Part shown: positions 49,715-62,594 of the stretch, in pieces
Numbering within the stretch: position 1 is the stretch's first letter
Layout: the number at the start of each line of letters is the position of its first letter
DNA from: Apostichopus japonicus
Lineage: Eukaryota > Echinodermata > Holothuroidea > Aspidochirotida > Stichopodidae
Direction of reading: 5' to 3'
Length of the DNA stretch: 64,000 bases
NCBI RefSeq assembly: GCF_037975245.1
Contig: NC_092579.1
Location: forward strand, 20,406,666 to 20,470,665
The notes under the pieces: generated by a model
Database searches by the model: none
What the model was told of the DNA's origin: nothing
The model's input: only the letters and a program-made list of their open reading frames with translations
Translations under genes and position numbers: made by a program

Positions 49715-52700
49715 CCTAGCTCCAACAAGGATGTGCCCCTGGAGGATGAAGCCTGGTACCACAGCGCCCTGCCGAGACAAGAGACGGAGGAGCTGCTGAA
49801 ACAGGAGGGAGACTTCATCCTCAGATTCAAGAGCGACGCCTCCGGCCATTACGTGCTCTCCTGCAGGTCCGCTGATAAACAGAGGCACTTCCCGATTGTG
49901 AAACAAGACGATAGCACGGTCAGTCCATTGCGAGTTTTTAAACCTGCAGAGAGTTAACCTATCTGTGACAGCAAATCAATCTTGGGACTTATTTTTGCTG
50001 ATAGCTATTATTACAATAGTGCTTCTTTTTTTAATAATAGCATATATGTAATAGATTAGCATAATAGCATAATATTTTTTAAATAAAAGCATGTAAAAAC
50101 ACCATGTAAAATACACATTTTGGTGTTACAATACCATCCTCTGTAGGCAGTGTTTGGGCCAGGGGTCCTCAAAGGCCCCCTTCCACACATCTTGGTCCCC
50201 CTTCCTCCCTCACATTACGTGATGACAATGTATAAAATTGAAATGGCATACTGTGTGTGTTTGATATGATATATCATTAAGCCTGACTTTTCTCCTCTAC
50301 ACAATTTTTTTGAATGTCTGAATGTTCTGGTTTTTTACAGTATCGATTGGAAGGAGGGAGTTTTGGGTCAATCCAGGAACTGGTGAACCATCACATGTCA
50401 ACTCAAACACCGGTGACGAAAGCGTCCAACGCGATGATCAGAAATCCAATCCAAGTAAGGTCAAGGACGAGCTCGACCTTCGACACGAGGACGTCCTGCT
50501 GGACACCAAATTAGGACAGGTGAGTTTCATGAAAGACACAACGATTCAATCTTTTAAAGGGTGTGAAGACTCGCGCAAAAAAAGAAACGTCTAATGCCAG
50601 TAATCTGACCTAGTTTCGAATGAGGTGTAACAGAAGTGCAACATACCACCATCAATCCCAGCAAATACACATACAACTTGCTACCGTCAGTAAATTAGAC
50701 ACTAGTGTACAGTCAGTACATACAGAGCTCTGTGGTCAATACCCACAGCACAGTGTACAAACGATACAGCGATGGACATCTCAGGTCCAGCTAAAGATAA
50801 CAAGGTATCACGTTTCATTACTGTCTGCATTTTGTAGCGACACGAACAAAACGTCACTTGCAAGCAACAGAGAATTAACTTTTTCAGATGGCAGCACGCT
50901 GTTTGGGGCGAGTCTTCATTGCCTTTAATGGTATTGAAAAGTTAATTGGTAGATGAGTTAATTTCACCGACATTTACCCACTTTGTACCAGTGACCCTGA
51001 AACCTTGTAATTTTTTTTGGCCAATTGACTTGTAGTTGAAGCTAACAGGGATGACCCTGTGTGCACAACATGTGTCATGTTGTTTACTCCAGTCTATTCC
51101 TATGAACACAGTATGTGTGTGCACTAATGTTGAGTTAGTTGGGGAGACTCGTACTGTTGGTACATGGGCTAACATAAGATGTTAGCTGAATTCTAATGTA
51201 TACCACTTCAGCTGTAGGCAATGAAAAATTAATGTTTTAAGGTTGATTAAGCCACTGGTTGCCTCTCATGTGACATATATTGTGAGCTCTCATGTGACAT
51301 ATCACATGACCTCGCATGTGACATCTCTTTGTCTATACTACTGCTGCATTCTTTATTTAAGGTGAAAAAAAAGAAGAAAAAAAGTGAATTTTTATATGAA
51401 TATCTTGTGAGAACTGTATAAATTACATCCCATATGGTTGTAACTCTTCTCTATTGCACCCCCCCCCCCAGTGAAATAAAATATTAATAAAATGAAAATG
51501 GGGGTGGGGTGGGTGAGGGGGTGGGTTTGTTGACTGCATTGTTCTTTTAGTTTCATAAGCATCCTTTTTCTTGTGTACATGCAGGGACATTTCGGTGACG
51601 TCCACAAAGCGACATTTAAGAATAAACCTGTCACCGTCAAGATGTGCAAGGCCACAGTAGATGCTGCAACGAGAAGGAAGTCCTCTCAGAGGCCTACATA
51701 CAACCATCCCAACATCGTCAAACTTATTGGCGTGGCAACAGACAGACATCCAATCTACATCGTCATGGAGCTTGTACAAGGTCAAAAACCAGAAAAAAAT
51801 CGATTTGACATTTGTTCTTTTTTTCTGTGACAGCTATCAAATTAGTTAGATTAGGGGTCAAATTTTGCCTTTGATTCATTAGGGAATATGGTACACCATC
51901 AACATGTTATTGTGTATGGATCCCCTGCCACTCTGGTTAGTTGTATGGAGAAGTATTTTCTGGTCGCAAACAACGTGAAATTTTATCGAAGAGGAAAATG
52001 TTTACTCAATGCTAGTTGAATAGCCCAACTCAAGATCTATGCACCTAACTGGAGATGTATTGGTTGATTGAATGTAACCTATTTTGACTGGCTAATAATA
52101 AATATTATAAATATCCTTATATTGTCCATATATATTCGTATATCATAAATATCCTTATAAATATCTTTCTAAATTAATATGCTGTGACATTTTCTAGAAA
52201 TTGAAGTTTTGTACGGTGTATTTCTGGTTACACATTCAGAGAAGATTGCAATTATATATAAGCTCTTTTAGTAGTTTTTGGCTTGCTCTACACTGATGTG
52301 CAACATGTACCATGAACAGAGGAACTTTATTCGCGTACGTTTAGGCTTGTATCATAATTAATACACACAAAACAGACTAAAAACAATAGATTTATGAAAT
52401 GAAATCAGTAAATTGTATAAAAAGATTGATTTTACTGACTGATGTTTGCTTCTCTGTCACCTTTGCAGGAGGAGATCTTTTGAAGTTCCTTCAAGATGAC
52501 AGCAAGACCTTGAGTTTCCCCGAAAGGATTCAAATGAGTGAAGACGCAGCGTCAGGGATGGCTTACTTGGAGGACAAAAGTTATATTCACAGGTAAACTA
52601 GAAATTGTCCTGGGATTAATAAACATGTGTATGTGTGTGGGTTTATGGATGTAGGCATGGGTATGCATGTATGTTAGTATGTATTTGTTGAGGAACAAAC

Positions 52701-53217
52701 AAGAAGAACTCAGATAAGTAATCAGGATTCGTGTCTATATAAAACTTTGTGTGATATCTGCTTTCAAAGGGAAAATGTCAAAACTGGATACTAATTAAAG
52801 ACAATTCTCGTTACTTAACCAAATAAGGAGAATGGGACATTCCCACTCCTTTTAGAAATTAGATGTTTTGATCTTGATGGTTGTAATTGTAGAATGCTGC
52901 TAGTAAATTGTAGTGATAAGTAACTTTCTGTTAACAGATAGAACCTCACCACCATCATGCACCCCCCCCCCCCTCCACACCTCACACCATTGATCTCCTA
53001 TCCATCTACACGAATGTTAGAATAAAACACTCTGTGGAATTGAAATGATGTTAACATTATCAAAAATGCGGCAACATTAAGGAATGAAACCTCAATGTAG
53101 GGAGACATTTTTTGGGAGGGGCCCAATAACGTGAGATGCCAAATTCTCTGTATATTACAGCAGATCTAGTAGATTGATATATGGTCACTGCCATGCTCCC
53201 ACAGTATACCTCTGTAA

Positions 53218-53334
<117 letters not shown>

Positions 53335-53427
53335 TAACAGATCGACAGCAACAACATGAGACAGATACCAATTAAATGGCGGCCCCTGAGGCCATGAACT
53401 ATGGTAAAGGTTGTGTATAAGTATGTC

Positions 53428-53738
53428 CAGGCGCGTAGCCAAGGTGGGGCCAAGGGGGCGACCGCCCCCCCCCCCTTGAGCAAATTTTTTTGTATATTTT
53501 CATGATATTTTTATGATATATAGTAATTTCAAAATAGAAAATGCTTAAATGCAACTTACAAGGCCTGGGAAGTGCCATTTCCAGCGATCTGGGAGGCATT
53601 TTCAGCCAAAGTTTTCTTGTACGCTTCGTGCCAACTCGTGATGGCGCTGCACTAAGATAGTTTGCAGAGCCATATTTGGCTCTGATAGTTTGCCTACAGG
53701 TTCGCCCCTCCCTTGGCAAATTCCTGGCTACGCGCCTG
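53428..53738. mobile_element. Nonautonomous hAT-type element
   Basis: The ends caggcgcgtagccaagg and cctggctacgcgcctg are near-perfect inverted repeats. The flanking 8-mers agtatgtc (53420-53427) and agtatggc (53739-53746) match at seven of eight positions. The 311-bp body has a G/C-homopolymer block near the left end and no coding capacity. It begins 24 bp after the last visible kinase exon. Its interior resembles the right part of the insert at 35113-36522. Confidence 0.9.
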
Positions 53739-53768
53739 AGTATGGCAAAGAAGTGGTAAAAGCAGTTA

Positions 53769-55422
53769 CTGTGGGTCTGTTTCAAAACCTGCGTGTTCAA
53801 AACCTTAGAGAGTGTTGTGGATGATTGGCTAAGGCGTCGGACTTGTGATCCAAGGATTGCTAGTTCGACTCCTGCCTAGTCCATTACGTTGTGTCCTTGG
53901 GCAAGATGCTTTATCTCAATTGCCTCTCTCCACCCAGAGGTTAAATGGGTACCTGTGAGGTAACTTGTCATTGGGCGCAGTATATAACTGCAGCCGCCTG
54001 GAGGGATTGTCTCTTGGACAGGTTATCATTGACCAGGGATAACATATCTTCTGTAAAGCGCTTTGAGACCTATTGCTGGTATAAGCGCTATATAAAAGTG
54101 AAATATTCTGTGGGTCTGTTTCAAAACCTGCGTGTTCAAAACCTTAGAGAGTGTTGTGGACGATTGGCTAAGGCATCGGACTTGTGATCCAAGGATTGCT
54201 GGTTCGACTCCTGCCTAGTCCATTACGTTGTGTCCTTGGGCAAGATGCTTTATCTCAATTGCCTCCCTCCACCCAGGGGTTAAATGGGTACCTGTGAGGT
54301 AACTTGTCATTGGGCGCAGTATATAACTGCAGCCGCCTGGAGGGATTGTCTCTGGGACAGGTTATCATTGACCAGGGATAACATATCTTCTGTAAAGCGC
54401 TTTGAGACCTATTGCTGGTATAAGCGCTATATAAAAGTGAAATATTCTGTGGGTCTGTTTCAAAACCTGCGTGTTCAAAACCTTAGAGAGTGTTGTGGAC
54501 GATTGGCTAAGGCATCGGACTTGTGATCCAAGGATTGCTGGTTCTACTCCTGCCTAGTCCATTACGTTGTGTCCTTGGGCAAGATGCTTTATCTCAATTG
54601 CCTCCCTCCACCCAGGGGTTAAATGGGTACCTGTGAGGTAACTTGTCATTGGGCGCAGTATATAACTGCAGCCGCCTGGAGGGATTGTCTCTGGGACAGG
54701 TTATCATTGACCAGGGATAACATATCTTCTGTAAAGCGCTTTGAGACCTATTGCTGGTATAAGCGCTATATAAAAGTGAAATATTCTGTGGGTCTGTTTC
54801 AAAACCTGCGTGTTCAAAACCTTAGAGAGTGTTGTGGACGATTGGCTAAGGCATCGGACTTGTGATCCAAGGATTGCTGGTTCTACTCCTGCCTAGTCCA
54901 TTACGTTGTGTCCTTGGGCAAGATGCTTTATCTCAATTGCCTCCCTCCACCCAGGGGTTAAATGGGTACCTGTGAGGTAACTTGTCATTGGGCGCAGTAT
55001 ATAACTGCAGCCGCCTGGAGGGATTGTCTCTGGGACAGGTTATCATTGACCAGGGATAACATATCTTCTGTAAAGTGCTTTGATACCTATTGCTGGTATA
55101 AGCGCTATATAAAAGTGAAATATTCTGTGGGTCTGTTTCAAAACCTGCGTGTTCAAAACCTTAGAGAGTGTTGTGGACGATTGGCTGAGGCGTCGGACTT
55201 GTGATCCAAGGATTGCTGGTTCGACTCCTGCCTAGTCCATTACGTTGTGTCCTTGGGCAAGATGCTTTATCTCAATTGCCTCCCTCGACCCAGGGGTTAA
55301 ATGGGTACCTGTGAGGTAACTTGTCATTGGGCGCAGTATATAACTGCAGCCGCCTGGAGGGATTGTCTCTGGGACAGGTTATCATTGACCAGGGGTAACA
55401 TATCTTCTGTAAAGCGCTTAAA
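53769..55422 (+). repeat. Tandem array of a 339-bp tRNA-derived SINE (four units plus most of a fifth)
   Basis: Units recur exactly every 339 bp (ctgtgggtctgtttcaaaac at 53769, 54108, 54447, 54786 and 55125) and differ at only a handful of sites. Each unit has a tRNA-like head with an A-box-like tggctaaggc, a B box ggttcgactcc and a Ser-tRNA-like anticodon region. Its tail reads gtaaagcgctttgagacc, then aagcgctatataaaa, a 3' end typical of SINEs mobilised by CR1/L2-like LINEs. The last copy ends in an (att)n run, the usual SINE 3' terminus. The 80-codon open frames repeated at the same period are artefacts of the array. Confidence 0.9.
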
Positions 55423-55929
55423 GTGGAATATTATTATTATTATTTTTTTATTTTTTATTTTATTTTTTATTTATTTATTTATTTATTTTTTATTTTTTGG
55501 TCATAATAATTAACATTAGGGGCATTTTAACGTCATCAACAAATGATGGCACGTTTTTTATTAAGCAAGAGGAATTTGTGCTTTGTTGCTGAAAATTGAA
55601 AAATTATCACAGGTTATGCAAACCTTAATATTTAGCAAAAATTAAACAGTTTAGAAACTAGGAATTCCCCCCAAACTAGGGTCTGGTTTATTCTCGAGTT
55701 AAAAGTGGGGTTCTATGAAATATTAAGCCTCAAATTATAATATAGCTTTAAAAAACACTGAATTTAATTGAACTCTTTGCATTTTTATAATCAACAGGGT
55801 GACCTATGCATGACTTTGGGAAAAATTTAAAAATTTTGTGATTCTAGAAAAAAAAAATCATAATGACTAAAGACTTACAATATTTTTAAGGAAGGTTTTA
55901 AAAAAGGACTCAAATATTAAGTCAGGGTG
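55423..55929. other. AT-rich spacer between SINE array and satellite
   Basis: Begins with an att/t-rich microsatellite (55427-55500) continuing the SINE tail, then AT-rich sequence in which I recognise no gene or repeat unit. Confidence 0.5.
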
Positions 55930-58900
55930 CTAAAATATTGAGAATTTAAACCTCTGAATACTCAAATGATTTTCAAAATGTTTGTTATAATATCTTTGAA
56001 ATGGTAAACTATCATTATTGCTTAAATCAAAAGGACACCTTCCATCCCACACATAGTTACGGAAACAATTAAAAAGTTCATGAATTTGGTCAAAAATTAA
56101 AAAAATAGATGACCTCAAAAGAAAATTATCATTTTAAAATTCAAATTCTTACAATATCAAGAAGGAAAAGTTCTCAAAATGCCAGTCAGGATGCTTATAA
56201 CGGATTCCCAGAACTCAGAAATATGTTTTATTCTGACATTAAAAGTGATAGTCTATTGAATGTAAGTCCCTAAATATTAAAATGATTTTCAAAATGTTTT
56301 ATTATATCTCTTTCAAATTTGGAATTGATTATATCATTGATGCCTTATTTAGAAGGACATCCCTCTATCTAATGCATAATTGTGGGAATAACCTAAAAGG
56401 TCAATAGTTTGGGCAAAAATTAAAACAAAATTATAAGGTTTTAGCCCTACAAAATTGTTAATTTGGACAAACAAAAATAGAAAGTTCTCAATAGCCAGTC
56501 AGGATGCTCATTTATGGATTCCTAGAGCTCAGAAATATGCTTTTCTTCTGAAATGTGTTAGTCTATGGAACTTAAAGCCTTTAAATATTTAAATGATTTT
56601 TAAAATGTTTTATTATATCTCTTTCAAATTTGGAATTGATTATATCATAGATGCCTAATTTAGAAGGACACCCTCTATATGATGCATAATTGTGGAAAAA
56701 CCTAAAAGGTCAATAGTTTTGGCAAAAATTAAAACAAAATTATAAGGTTTTAGCCTTACAAAATTGTTTAATTTGAACAAACAGATATAGAAAGTTCTCA
56801 AATGCCAGTCAGGATGCTCATTATGGATTCCTAGAGCTCAGAAATATGCTTTTCTTCTGAAATGTGTTAGTCTTTGGAACTTAAAGCATGATTTTTAAAA
56901 TGTTTTGTTATAACTTCTTTTAAATTAGGAATTGATTATATCATTGTTGCTTAATTCAGAAGGACACCCTCTATTTTATGTATAATTGTGGTAAAACTTA
57001 AAAAGGTCATGATTTTTGGCAAAAAATTATACAAAATTATAAGGCTTTAGCCCTACAAAATTGTTAAAATTTGGACAAAAAAAGGTTCTCAAATGCCAGT
57101 CAGAATGCTCATTATAGATTCCCATAGCTCAGAAATATCCTTCTCTCTGAAGTTAAAATGTGTTAGTCTATGTATTTTTATGCTTATTGAAATGATTTTC
57201 AAAATGTTTTATTATAACTTCTTTCAAATTAGGAATTGGTGATATCATTGTTGCTTAATGCAGAAGGACACCTTCTATCTAATGTATAATTGTAGGTAAA
57301 CTTAAAAAGGTCATGATTTTTGGCAAAAGAATTGTAAGGTTTTAGCACTACAAAATTGTTAAATTTGGACAAACAAAAATAGAAAGTTCTCAAATGCCAG
57401 TCAGGATGCTCATTATGGATTCCCAGAGCTCAGAAATATGCTTCTCTCTGAAGTTAAAATGTGTTAGTCTATGGATTTTTATGCTTATTAAAATGATTTT
57501 CAAAATGTTTTATCATAACTTCTTTCACATTGGGAATGTATGATATCACTGTTGCTTAATTCAAAAGGACACCCTTTATCTAATGCATATGTGTAGAAAG
57601 AACTTAAAAGGTCATGATTTTGGCCAACCAAAAAAAAAACTCATAAGGTTTATAGCCATAAAAATTCATTAAATTTGGACCAAAAAAAAAGTTCTCAAAT
57701 GCCAGTCAGGATGCTCATTATAGATTCACAGAGCTCAGAAATATGCTTCTCTCTGAAGTTAAAATGTGTTATTCTATGGATTATTATGCTTATTGAAATG
57801 ATTTTTAAAATGTTTCATTATAACTTCTTTCACATTGGGAATGTATGATATTATTGTTGCTTAATTCAGAAGGACACCCTCTATCTAATGCATATGTGTG
57901 GAAAGAACTAAAAAGGTCATGATTTTGGCCACCAAAAAAACTTGTTAGGTGTTAGCCTTACAAAACTGTTAAATTTTGGACAAAAAAAAGAAAGTTCTCA
58001 AATGCCAGTCAGGATGCTCATTATGGATTCCCAGAGCTCAGAAATATGCTTCTTTTTGAAGTTAAAATGTGTTTAGTCTATGGATTTTTATGCTTATTGA
58101 AATGATTTTCAAAATGTTTCATTATAACTTCTTTCACATTGGGAATGTATAATATCATTGTTGCTTTATACAGAAGGACACCCTCCATCCTATGCATTAT
58201 TGTGGAAAAAACTTAAAGGTCATGATTTTGGCGGCAAAAAAAAAAAAAAACTTGTAAGGTTTACAAGGCCTTACAAAACTGTTAAATTTTGGACAAAAAA
58301 AAAAGTTCTCAAATGCCAGTCAGGATGCTCATTATGGATTCCCAGAGCTCAAAAATATGCTATTCTCTGATGTTAAAAGTGGTAGTGTATGGATTTTTAT
58401 GCTTATTAAAATGATTTTCAAAATGTTTCTAATAATTCTTTTCACATTGGGAATGTTTTATATCATATTGCTTCCTTCAGAAGGACACCTTCCATCTAAT
58501 GCATCACCGTGGAAAGAATTAAACTGTTCATGATATCTAAATTGGGGCCAAAAACTCAACGAGTTCTCCAATGCCACTCAGGATGCCCATGACGGAACCA
58601 GAGCTTGGAAACATACTTTTCTCTGAAGTTAAAAGTGGTAGTGTATGGATTTTTACGCTTATTAAATGATTTTCAAAATGTTTCATAATTACTGGGAATG
58701 TATTATATCATTGTTGCTTTATACGGAAGGACACTGCCATCCTATGCATTATTGTGGAAAAACTTAAAGGTCATGATTTTGGCGGCCAAAAAAAAACTTG
58801 TAAGGCTTACAAGGCCTTACAAAACTTAAATTTTGGACAAAAAAAAAGTTCTCGATGCCAGTAAGGATGCTCATTATGGATTCCCAGAGCTCAAAAATAT

Positions 58901-61900
58901 GTTATTCTCTGAAGTTAAAAGTGGTAGTGTATGGATTTTTTTGCTTATTAAAATGATTTTCAAAATGTTTCATAATTACTTCTTTCACATTGGGAATGTA
59001 TTATATCATTGTTGCTTACTTTAGGAGGGACAGCCTTTGTCTCTTACGCATCATTGTGGAAAGAATGAAAATGGTCATGATATTTTGTTTTGGTGGAAAA
59101 TTTAAAAATTCGTAAGGCGATATGAATAGTCTTACTAAATCAATTACCTTGAACAAACAAAATGTTCTCAAATGCCAGTCAGGATGCTCATTACTGATTC
59201 TCCGAGCTTGGAAACATACTTTTCTCTGAAGGTTAAAAGTGGTAATGTATGGATTTTTATGCTTATTAAAATGATTTTCAAAATGTTTTTCATAACTTCT
59301 ATTACATTGGGAATGAATTATATCATTGTTGCTGAATTTAGGAGGACACCCTAAATCATATGCATATATTTGTGGAACAACTTAAAAGGTCATGATTTTG
59401 GTAAAAAGTAAAACAAAAATCATTAAGTTTTAGCATTACAAAACATAAAATTGGGACAAGTATAAAAAGGTTCTCATATGCCAGTCAGGATGCTCATTAT
59501 GGATTCCCAGAGACCAGAAATATGCTTTTCTCTGAAGTAAAAAGTGTTAGTCTATGGAACTTAAAGCCTCTAAATATTTATAATGATTTTTAACATATTT
59601 TCTTATAACTTCTTTCAAATTTGGAATTGATTGTATCCATTGTTGCCTAACACAGAAGGAAACCCTCCATTTTATGTGTAATTGTGGAAAAAAACTTAAA
59701 TGGTCATGATTTTGGCCAAAAATGAAAAAAATCATAAGGTTTTAGCCTTACAAAATCATTAAATTTGGACCAAAACGAAAGTTTTCAAATGCAGAAACAT
59801 GTATTGAGTTAAAATGAAAAGATAAAATGAGTGTGGCCAAAAACAAATTGAATCACAAGGCTATTGCCCGTTACATAATAAATAATTGGGATCAAATCAT
59901 TTTAGAAACAGGTCAATATTTTGGCAAATAATTAAAAATCATCATAAGGCAAACAAAATAAGGTATTTATAAGCATGTACAATATCATTATAGTTTGGAC
60001 AAAATATGAAAGTTCTAAAATAGATTCCCAGAGCCCAGAAATGTTCTTTTCTCAGAAAGTTAACCTTCTAAACATTAAAGTGATTTTCCCCAAAAATGTC
60101 TATAACCTCTTTCAATGTAGGAACAGATCATATTCATCTAACTTAATTCAGAATCACAACTTTCAATCTAGGTATAATATTAGAAAGAATTAAAAATAGG
60201 TCACGATTGTAGCCACAGAAAAAAAAATGGAGTTAAAGGTGGTAGTCTTTAGAAGTTTTACCCTCTAAAAATTAAAGTGATTTTACAAAAAATGGCTATA
60301 ACTTTTATCAATGTGGGAACTGATTATATTACTTAATTCAGTAATAATAACTCAGAAGTAATAAGTACTCATACGTAATAAGTCAGAAGTAATAATTCAG
60401 AAGTAATAATAACTTAAATCAGAATGACAACTTCCAATCTAGGTATAATATTAGAAAGAATTTAAAAAAGGTCAGAATTTTAGCCACAGCAAAAAATGGA
60501 GTTTTAACCCTCTTAACATGCCACTTTTAGCTTCAGAGAAAAGCATAAAATTCTTGATGCTGAGAATCTAAATTGAATGATTTTGTGTTATATGAAATCA
60601 TTTTGATAATTAGGGACTACCACTAAACAAATGCAAACCAGGGCTCTAGGAATCCATAAAGAGCATCCAGACCTGATAATTGAGAATAAAAGACATTCTA
60701 TGCATAATTTTGGAAAGAATTAAAACAGTCATGATTTTTGCTAAAGAATTAAAAAAAAAAGTCATAGGCTATATATGGCCCTACAAAACTTTCAATTTGG
60801 CAGAAGTTTTCAAATGCCATTGTTGCTTTTTGCTGAAGGACACCCCTCCACCCTATGCGTAATTTTGGAAAGGCCTTAAAAGGTCATGATTGTTTTCAAA
60901 TATTATCAAAAATCATTCAATTTGGACAGAAGTCAGGATACTCATAATGGCATCTCAAAGCTCAGAAATGTGCATAAAATGATTTTCAAAATTTGTCATA
61001 ATAATTTCTTTCAAATTTGGATTGCATTATATGATTGTTGCTTAATTCAGAAAGACACACACCATCCTATGTATCATTGTGGAAATACTTATAAAGGTCA
61101 TGGTTTAGCTAAAGAAAATCATAACTTAGTTAATTTAAATTTAACTTAAATTTAATTTTACAAACTTATTTAATTTGGACCAAATGACAATTTCTCAAAT
61201 GCCAGTCAGGATGCCCATTATGGATTCTCAGAGCTAGGCCTCTTATAATATTAAAATAATTTTATGGTTTTAGAGTAACAAAACTGTTAAAGTTGGACAA
61301 ACAAAAATAGAAAGTTCTGATTTTAAAGTTTTAGTCTATGGAACCAAAAGCCTCTAAATATTAAAATGATTTTTTAAAATGTTTTATTATAACTTCTTTT
61401 AATTAGGAATTGATATAATTGTTGCTTAATTCAGAAGGATACTCTCAACTTAAAAGGTCATTTTTTGGGCCATAAAATAAAACAAAATTATAAGGTTTCA
61501 GCCTACAAAACTGTTAAATATGGACCCAAAAAAAATAGAAAGTTCTCAAATGCCAGTCAGGATGTTCATTATGGATTCCAAGTTAAATAGTTAGTCTATG
61601 GAACTTTGAGCCGCTAAATATTAAAATGATTTTTAAAATGTTTTGTTATAACTTCTTTCAAATTAGGAATTTATTATATCATTGTTGCTTGTGGAGAAAA
61701 CAGGAAGACATGATTTGCCACAAAAAAGTCATTAGGTTTCAGCCATGCAAAAATCAACAAAGGTACTCAAATGCCAGTCAGGATGCTCATTATAAATTCC
61801 CAGAGCTCAGAAATATGCTTTATACTGAAACTAATAGTTGAAGTCTATGGACTGTTTAAACCTCTAAATATTAAAATAATTATCAGAATGTTTCATTTCA

Positions 61901-62590
61901 CTTCCTTTCAAATTGAGAATGTAGCATATTATTTGAACTTAATGCAGTAGGACAACTTCCATCCTTACCATAGTTTTGGAAAGAATTAAAAAGCTAATTA
62001 AAAAATCATCAGCTAATTAAAAAATCTAATTAAAAAAGCTAATTAAAAAAGCTAATTAAAAAATCATCAGTCAATAATATTAATAATAATAAGTAATATT
62101 TTAAGCGCATAATCAGCAACACTGCTCAAAGCGCTTTGCAAATGTAAAGCCTAAAAACAAATAGAAACAAAAACCTAAATATTAAATATATAGAACCAAT
62201 AAGGCATAAAATGTAAAAGCCCAACAATATAAAAAACACTTGTACTAAACGACAATAAAAAAAATACAAAACAACTTCAGAAGTATGTAAATAGTAAAAT
62301 AATTTTAAAAACAACACAAAATGCACAAAAGATTAAATCATAGTCTATGTTTATAAATATAAATAAGTATGAGAAACAATAGTACAGTAAGACAATTATT
62401 GTAAAAGCCTAAAACAGATAGTAATAAACACCCAATGCTAAACAATAATAAATAGAACCCTAAATTCGGTCGGAAAAAAAAAACCTTTCAAATGACAGAT
62501 AGAATGCTCATTATGAGTTACCAGATATGCTTGTCTAGGATCAGTTTAAAGTGGTTTATTGGGAATTTTAACCCTTTAAAAATAACTCTA
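55930..62590 (+). repeat. Degenerate satellite, about 305-bp unit, direct orientation
   Basis: The marker tgccagtcaggatgctcatt returns at about 56180, 56494, 56804, 57095, 57396, 57701, 58004, 58315, 58573, 58857, 59174, 59479, 61201, 61552 and 61772. Up to 59.5 kb the steps range from 258 to 317 and cluster near 305. Other words keep their order: cagagctcagaaatatgctt, aatgattttcaaaatgttt, aaggacaccctctatc and aaaggtcatgattttggc. Copies are more decayed after 59.7 kb, and part of a unit at about 60490-60680 is inverted. Open frames up to about 90 codons are repeat by-products. Confidence 0.85.
62085..62160 (-). repeat. Retroelement 3' tail inserted in the satellite
   Basis: Read on the minus strand, gcaaagcgctttgagcagtg is followed by tgattatgcgcttaaaata and an att-type microsatellite. 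This resembles the 3' tail of the SINE array at 53.8-55.4 kb and of CR1/L2-type elements. The A-rich sequence up to about 62470 may be the rest of the same insertion. It is not assignable further by eye. Confidence 0.45.
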
Positions 62591-62594
62591 TATT

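Noticed and set aside
53820-53890. Functional tRNA gene
   Set aside because: A and B boxes are present, but the acceptor stem does not pair and the sequence continues into a SINE body.
53945-55513. Five identical 80-codon open frames as a gene cluster
   Set aside because: They sit at the same place in each SINE unit and overlap the pol III head and tail; repeat artefact.
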